Under the pieces are notes generated by a model. It saw only the letters and a program-made list of their open reading frames with translations. It did no database searches and was not told the DNA's origin. From JAOEGB01 sp041262585 (GTDB taxonomy: Bacteria; Actinomycetota; Actinomycetes; Streptosporangiales; Streptosporangiaceae), in assembly GCF_041262585.1 (NCBI RefSeq), contig NZ_JBGCBZ010000005.1:310001-374000 (forward strand): DNA of 64,000 nucleotides. Direction: 5' to 3'. The translations under genes and the position numbers were made by a program. Positions 59,894-64,000 of the stretch are shown one piece after another (the stretch's first letter is position 1; each line of letters begins with the position of its first letter).

Positions 59894-60619
59894 GCCGCCC
59901 TCACCACGCGGGAGACGGGCCGCGATGCCTTCGAGGAGGCGTTCGAGCCCGTAGCCGAACCGGTCGTCGATGTCGGTGTACTCGTGGCCTCCCTCCGTTA
60001 GCATCCGGGCGACCATGGGGTGCTGCCCGCTCGCGACGACGGACTGAAGGAACGGGACCTGCAGGGTCATCCACTGCATGAGATCCAGACCGGTGCGCCG
60101 GAGAGCCTCGGCGTCGGCCAGCTCGCTCTGCACGAATCCGTGGACGTAGGCGAAGACCGTCCCGATGATGGTCAGCATCTCGTTGACGCCGAGGCCGAGG
60201 CCGTCGACCATGCGGAGCGAGGTGTCCAGCAGCCGCACCCGGTTGGGGCTGGCCTGCTGCCGCGTCGCCGCCAGCGGGGCGAGCCACGGGTGGCGGAGCA
60301 TCGTCTGCCGGGCGTGCCCGGCCAGCGCCCGGAGGTCGGTCATCCAGTCTCCGGACAGGGCGGTGTCGGCCGGGAGGTAGTCCGCCACGACGGCGTCGAT
60401 CATCAGCTCGATCACGTCGTCCTTGCCTGAGACGTACCGGTAGAGGGACATCGTCCCGGCATCGATCTCCGTGGCCAGCCGCCGCATGGAGATCGCGTCC
60501 AGCCCTTCGGAGTCGGCGATCTGGATGGCGGCCTCCGTCAGGCGTGACCGGCTGAAGCTCGGCTTCGGTCCCCGGGCCGGACGCTCGGGTCGCATCCACA
60601 GGTTCTCGCGCGTTTTCAT
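59873..60619 (-). CDS. TetR-family transcriptional regulator
   Basis: This 248-aa regulator has an N-terminal helix-turn-helix (LTEAAIQIADSEGLDAISMR, TEIDAGTMSLYRYVSGKDD) and a TetR_C ligand-binding half with LRALAGHARQTMLRHPWLAP. ATG 60619 is chosen: the first basic residues KTRENLWMRPERPARG are typical of this subgroup, and the upstream frame is non-coding promoter DNA. Its 3' end overlaps the convergent PemK-like gene by 21 bp. Two GTAC-N3-GTAC dyads just upstream are candidate autoregulatory operators. Confidence 0.93.
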   Translation of the reverse strand: MKTRENLWMRPERPARGPKPSFSRSRLTEAAIQIADSEGLDAISMRRLATEIDAGTMSLYRYVSGKDDVIELMIDAVVADYLPADTALSGDWMTDLRALAGHARQTMLRHPWLAPLAATRQQASPNRVRLLDTSLRMVDGLGLGVNEMLTIIGTVFAYVHGFVQSELADAEALRRTGLDLMQWMTLQVPFLQSVVASGQHPMVARMLTEGGHEYTDIDDRFGYGLERLLEGIAARLPRGEGGSSPAGR

Positions 60620-60652
60620 CGGCCATCGCCTCGTACCGAACAGGTCTACTGC

Positions 60653-60705
60653 GTACACCGTACCCGGGGCCAGTATCGTCGGCCCTGCAACCGAGTACGG
60701 CGTAC
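60653..60705. promoter_or_regulatory. Two GTAC-N3-GTAC dyads, probable TetR operators
   Basis: GTACACCGTAC (60653-60663) and GTACGGCGTAC (60695-60705) share the same half-sites and spacing. They are 42 bp apart centre to centre, four helical turns, so dimers would bind on one face. They lie 34-86 bp upstream of the TetR start. Confidence 0.55.
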
Positions 60706-60802
60706 CCAGTTTCGGGATGTGCGTCATCGCTCTTTCTCAGGTATTCGGATGCGAGGGTCTCCGGGGTTTCGACCTCGGAGACCCTTCGGGAGGAGGGCCG
60801 CC

Positions 60803-61229
60803 GTGAGCGTGCCGGCCATCGTCGCCATGGACGGGGTCAAGGCTCCGGATGTGGGGCTGTTCGATTTCCCCCGCTCTGGAGCGGCGCGCCGTACTGGCTG
60901 ACCAAGCCTGTGGTGTTCGCCGCCGTCGGAGTGCTGGTGCTGTGCGCACTGGCCTGGGCGGTGTTCGCCACGCCGAAGTTGGTCCCCCGGGGGCTGCAGA
61001 ACGCCGGTGAGTACGGCTATGAGTTCGTGCGGGACCAGCTAGCCCGGCCGTTCCTCGGCAAGGACGCCGACCGCTGGATGCCACTCCTGCTGAGCATGTT
61101 CTTTCTGATCTTGCTGTGGAACTTCATGGGCGTCATCCCGGCCGTGCAGTTCCCCGTGAACTCGCACATCACTTTCCCGTGGTCTTCGCCCTGGTCGTCT
61201 ACGTGATAGACCCGCACCCGCAACACTGA
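60803..61229 (+). pseudogene. Truncated, frameshifted atpB (ATP synthase subunit a) fragment
   Basis: The reading resembles actinobacterial AtpB from its start: VSVPAIVAMDGVKAPDVGLF, then after one frame change LWSGAPYWLTKPVVF, TPKLVPRGLQNAGEYGYEFV, RDQLARPFLGKDADRWMPLL and FPVNSHITFPW. A C is missing in the tract at 60868-60872 and a G is missing after TGG at 61180-61182. Repairing both gives about 140 residues that end abruptly after VYVI at TGA 61227-61229. Full AtpB is about 260 aa, so the gene is dead. A normal ribosome-binding site (GGGAGGAGGG) remains. No other atp gene is adjacent. Confidence 0.8.
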
Positions 61230-61261
61230 GCGGCCAGAGCAGCCAGCCTCACGCACGCAAA

Positions 61262-61287
61262 AGGCCACGCCCCGTGGGGTGTGGCCT
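61262..61287. terminator. Strong terminator between the atpB fragment and the S8 peptidase
   Basis: AGGCCACGCCCC (61262-61273) pairs with GGGGTGTGGCCT (61276-61287), a 12-bp stem with one G-U pair. On the minus strand TTTTGC follows, so it fits a rho-independent terminator of the S8 peptidase gene, which ends at 61305. Confidence 0.75.
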
Positions 61288-61304
61288 GTGCGCCGCGTCG
61301 CGGA

Positions 61305-64000
61305 TCAGTTGACAGTGATCACAGTGCCTGAGCCGTTCGGGAACTCGACGTAGCCCGTGTGGCGGGCGTCACTGGGCAGGTTCGACCAGGACGCGGTCAC
61401 CCGCAGGGGTTCGCCCGGAGTGACCTTGGGGTGCTTGGGCGACACGGTGATCTCACCGGCACCGTCCTCCCCGTTGACGAGGTTCGTCTGGAAGGTGAAC
61501 GGCGTCGAGGTGGTCCCCGGCAGGTCGCCGAGCGTGATGACCGCCGCGAAGTACCTGCCGGGCTTCGGGTTGGGCAGGCTCACCCGGGCGTCGGGCGTGA
61601 CCATGTCCGAGAGTGCCTCGAACCAGAGCTTGCCGTCGATCTCGCGGGCGACCAGGACGGTCAGCCCGGCCTCCGGGTTGTCCGTACGGGCGGTGAACTC
61701 GACGGCCTTCGCGTCCTCGGGCACCGTGGTCCAGAAGTCCTGCTCGGGGTTGCCGAAGTTGGACACCGACCCGGGGGTCAGCGGGCCGGAGACCATGCCG
61801 TACGCGTTGATCGGGAACTTCGACAGGCCGGGGGTGACCGTGAAGGTGACGCTGCCGTCCTTGCCGGTGCCACTGATCTGCGCGGGCGCCAGTGCGCTCT
61901 CCGGCGTCAGCACGATCGGGCTGCGCACGGCGACGCCGCCGCCGACCCAGGTGAGAGAGCCGATCGTGGTGTCCCCCGACTCGGCGGTCTTCTGCGTCAG
62001 GGTGACCGTGAACTCCTTGGTCTCCCCCGCCGCGTCGAACTTCAGGGTGGAAGGCCGGACGGTGGCCTTCATCCCCGGGAGGTCGATCTTGGCGTGATAC
62101 ACGCCCGGGGTCACCGCGGTGACCCTGCGGGTGATGGTCCGGGAACCGAGCAGTTGGCCGAACGCGATGGATGGGTAGTTCACCTGGGTCGGGGTGATCG
62201 CCGGGACACCGGAGCCGGTGTGGACGCCGCGGCCTTCGAGGTAGCCGAGCCACTCCTCCTCGGAGGAGTCGTACACCAGGCCGGGGTTGAGCATCCGGGT
62301 GGGGGTGACCTCGCCCGCGCCCTGCGCGAACAGATCGGTGTTCGCGTCACCGGTCGCGGTCTTGGTGTCGGTCGCGGTCGTCATCATCGCCGACTTGACC
62401 GCGGACGGCGACCAGTCGGGGTGCTCGCCGAGGTAGAGCGCGGCGAGGCCGGCGATGTGCGGCGCGGCCATGGATGTGCCCGACTCGAAGGCGAAGTCCT
62501 GTCCCTCGTTGGTGGGCGGGGCCACCGCGGCGAGGATCGACACTCCGGGGGCGGCGATGTCCGGCTTGAGCAGGTCGCCGCTGTTCGTGAGGGACGGGCC
62601 CCGCGAGGAGAACCCGGCGATCTGCGGGTAGGGCACGGCCCCCCCACCTGGGACGAGGGTCGCCTGCGCGCTGGCGGTCTTGGCGTATTCCCGCACGTCC
62701 AGCGAGTGGGGCGTGTTGAGGTGCACGGTCGGGACGCTGTGCAGGTCACCGTCCTCGCTGCTGTCGGTCAGGTTGACCAGCACCATGCCGGCACCGCCGG
62801 CCCGCTTGACCTCGGCGGACTTGATCGTCCGCGCGATGACGCCCCGGTCGCAGACGACGATCGTCCCGGCGACCTTGGCGGGATCGAGCGAGTCGGGCGA
62901 GCACAGCGACGCGTTGGAGACCGTGGCGGTCGCGTTCTTCACGGACTCCGCCAGCACGAGCGGCTTCGGCCCCACCGTAGCGGCGAGCGACGTGCTGACG
63001 CCGGTGTAGCGGGCGCCGTTGCCCAGCTCCACCGTGCCGGTATACGGCGCGATGGTGCTGGCCGCCACCGTGGTCTCCCACGGCATGGTGTTGTCCATGC
63101 TGGACCGGTCCGGCCCTTGGTTGCCGGCCGACGCGGAGACGAAGATCCCGGCTGAGGCCGCGTTGAGGAAGGCGAGGTTGATGGCACTGTTGGCCGGCGT
63201 CTCTAAGGCGGTCCCGACCGAATAGTTGATCGCGTCGACGCCGTCGGCGACCGCCTGGTCGATGGCCGCGACGATGTCCGACAGGTAACCGCCGGTGGCG
63301 CCCCCGTTCTTGCCCTGCCACAGCGCCTTGTAGACGGCGATCGCCGCACCCGGAGCGACCCCGGTGATCTTTCCGAAGTCGCGGCCGCCGATTTTGACAT
63401 CGACGTCGGCGTTGCCGGCGGCGGTCGTGGCGGTGTGCGTGCCGTGGCCCTGCCCGTCACGAGGGGACACGTAGTCGGCCCGCTTGGCGGGGGGATTCTG
63501 CTTCAGCCAGGTGTCCCCGAAGTAGCGGGCGCTGATGAGCTTCTGGTTGCAGGCGCTCGCCGCGAACTGCTCGCCGGTCTGGCAGGTCCCGGTGAACGTG
63601 CCGCCGTCGGCCTTGCGCATGACGATGGTCGTGCCCTGGAGGTACGGCCGGTAGGGGTCGTCCGCGGAGGGCGGCGCGGAGTCCAGCGCGGGCGCGGCCA
63701 GCGAACGGCTTTCCGGCCAGATCCCGGTGTCGATGTCGCCGATGACGACGCCCTTGCCGGCGTTAGCCGTACCACCCAGGGTGGACCACACACCGTTCGG
63801 GCCGGAGAGGCCCAGGAAGTCGGTGGAGTTCTTGTCGTCCATCGTCTGATGCAGCTCGTCCCGGGCGACGGAGACCACGCCGGGCGTCCGCATCAGCTTC
63901 AGCGCCTGCACGCCGGACAGGTCGGCGACGAACCCGTTGGTGGCGACGGAGTAGTTGCGCACAGGTTCGGCGCCCACGGCCGCGGCCACCGTGGCCTGCT
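61305..64000 (-). CDS. S8 (subtilisin-like) secreted serine peptidase, N-terminus cut by window edge
   Basis: About 898 codons are visible. The start lies beyond position 64000, so signal peptide and part of the propeptide are missing. The catalytic triad is intact: Asp in VVIGDIDTGIWP, His in GQGHGTHTATTAAGN and Ser in FESGTSMAAPHIAGLAALYL. A PA domain is inserted (VVCDRGVIARTIKSAEVKRA), followed by a fibronectin-like region (RTITRRVTAVTPGVYHAKID) and C-terminal beta domains ending in GYVEFPNGSGTV. This layout resembles plant-type subtilases and lantibiotic-class secreted proteases. It probably degrades external protein. Confidence 0.94.
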   Translation of the reverse strand, partial: QATVAAAVGAEPVRNYSVATNGFVADLSGVQALKLMRTPGVVSVARDELHQTMDDKNSTDFLGLSGPNGVWSTLGGTANAGKGVVIGDIDTGIWPESRSLAAPALDSAPPSADDPYRPYLQGTTIVMRKADGGTFTGTCQTGEQFAASACNQKLISARYFGDTWLKQNPPAKRADYVSPRDGQGHGTHTATTAAGNADVDVKIGGRDFGKITGVAPGAAIAVYKALWQGKNGGATGGYLSDIVAAIDQAVADGVDAINYSVGTALETPANSAINLAFLNAASAGIFVSASAGNQGPDRSSMDNTMPWETTVAASTIAPYTGTVELGNGARYTGVSTSLAATVGPKPLVLAESVKNATATVSNASLCSPDSLDPAKVAGTIVVCDRGVIARTIKSAEVKRAGGAGMVLVNLTDSSEDGDLHSVPTVHLNTPHSLDVREYAKTASAQATLVPGGGAVPYPQIAGFSSRGPSLTNSGDLLKPDIAAPGVSILAAVAPPTNEGQDFAFESGTSMAAPHIAGLAALYLGEHPDWSPSAVKSAMMTTATDTKTATGDANTDLFAQGAGEVTPTRMLNPGLVYDSSEEEWLGYLEGRGVHTGSGVPAITPTQVNYPSIAFGQLLGSRTITRRVTAVTPGVYHAKIDLPGMKATVRPSTLKFDAAGETKEFTVTLTQKTAESGDTTIGSLTWVGGGVAVRSPIVLTPESALAPAQISGTGKDGSVTFTVTPGLSKFPINAYGMVSGPLTPGSVSNFGNPEQDFWTTVPEDAKAVEFTARTDNPEAGLTVLVAREIDGKLWFEALSDMVTPDARVSLPNPKPGRYFAAVITLGDLPGTTSTPFTFQTNLVNGEDGAGEITVSPKHPKVTPGEPLRVTASWSNLPSDARHTGYVEFPNGSGTVITVN

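Noticed and set aside
59300..60619. PemK-TetR as a toxin-antitoxin operon
   Set aside because: The two genes are convergent, the regulator is a normal TetR with its own operators, and MazF antitoxins are small and co-directional.

Overview
The window is high-GC, almost fully coding actinobacterial chromosome. The gene content points to the Streptosporangiales (a Streptosporangium/Nonomuraea/Sphaerisporangium-like organism, inferred and not proven). Supporting features are the septation protein SepH, the conserved block ceoBC - DUF3159 - OB-fold - DUF3710 - dut together with DUF4193 and an inositol phosphatase (the same set that lies together in mycobacteria), F420-type LLM oxidoreductases, SARP and PadR regulators, and many genes whose start codon follows a TANNNT hexamer by 6-8 nt (leaderless transcripts).

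Layout. 0.2-1.7 kb: His-rich PadR regulator and DUF1707 membrane protein. 1.8-6.2 kb: a compact unit that looks like a ribosomal-peptide (RiPP) cluster. It has an E1/ThiF-like adenylyltransferase with an N-terminal peptide-binding-like region, two very short related precursor-like peptides (42 and 41 aa), a membrane HExxH protease with its own N-terminal PqqD-like region, and two DUF6879-like proteins. No YcaO, lanthionine synthetase, radical SAM enzyme or transporter is present, so the chemistry is not predictable. This is the best candidate for an undescribed system here. 6.2-12.3 kb: mug DNA glycosylase, an MFS transporter remnant, the Pnkp/Hen1 RNA-repair pair separated by an array of GTGATCATGCAC repeats, and an LLM oxidoreductase. 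12.4-16.5 kb: secreted GH18-like protein, a repeat-bearing non-coding stretch, and two near-duplicate LysR regulators flanking a VOC protein.

16.5-34.6 kb is the conserved housekeeping block: TRAM/TrmA-type RNA methyltransferase, APC permease divergent from the ceoBC potassium regulators, DUF3159, OB-fold protein, DUF3710, dut, AI-2E-type exporter, an armless valS, DUF4235, otsA, DUF4193, a two-component system and an inositol phosphatase. 34.8-42 kb: S9 peptidase divergent from ferrochelatase, lytic transglycosylase, MFS transporter, sugar-lactone oxidase. 42-49.5 kb: a very long sepH behind a perfect CRP-type TGTGA-N6-TCACA site, two bacterial PH-domain membrane proteins, and a DrrAB-type ABC exporter. 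49.5-64 kb: SARP/NB-ARC regulator, Raf-kinase-inhibitor-like lipoprotein, a 661-aa repeat protein, a SulP transporter-carbonic anhydrase fusion, an epimerase, a membrane-anchored PemK/MazF protein, a TetR regulator, a frameshifted atpB fragment, and a subtilisin cut by the window edge.

Functional links: the 1.8-6.2 kb genes are probably one biosynthetic unit; Hen1 and Pnkp seal and cap cleaved RNA ends; CeoB/CeoC and the APC permease share a divergent promoter region; the response regulator and kinase form one operon; the SulP and carbonic anhydrase halves suggest bicarbonate handling. A dispersed repeat (CGTGATCATGCAC...GTTCC, often as inverted pairs) sits exactly on gene boundaries at three loci. 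No rRNA, tRNA, CRISPR array, integrase or transposase was seen.
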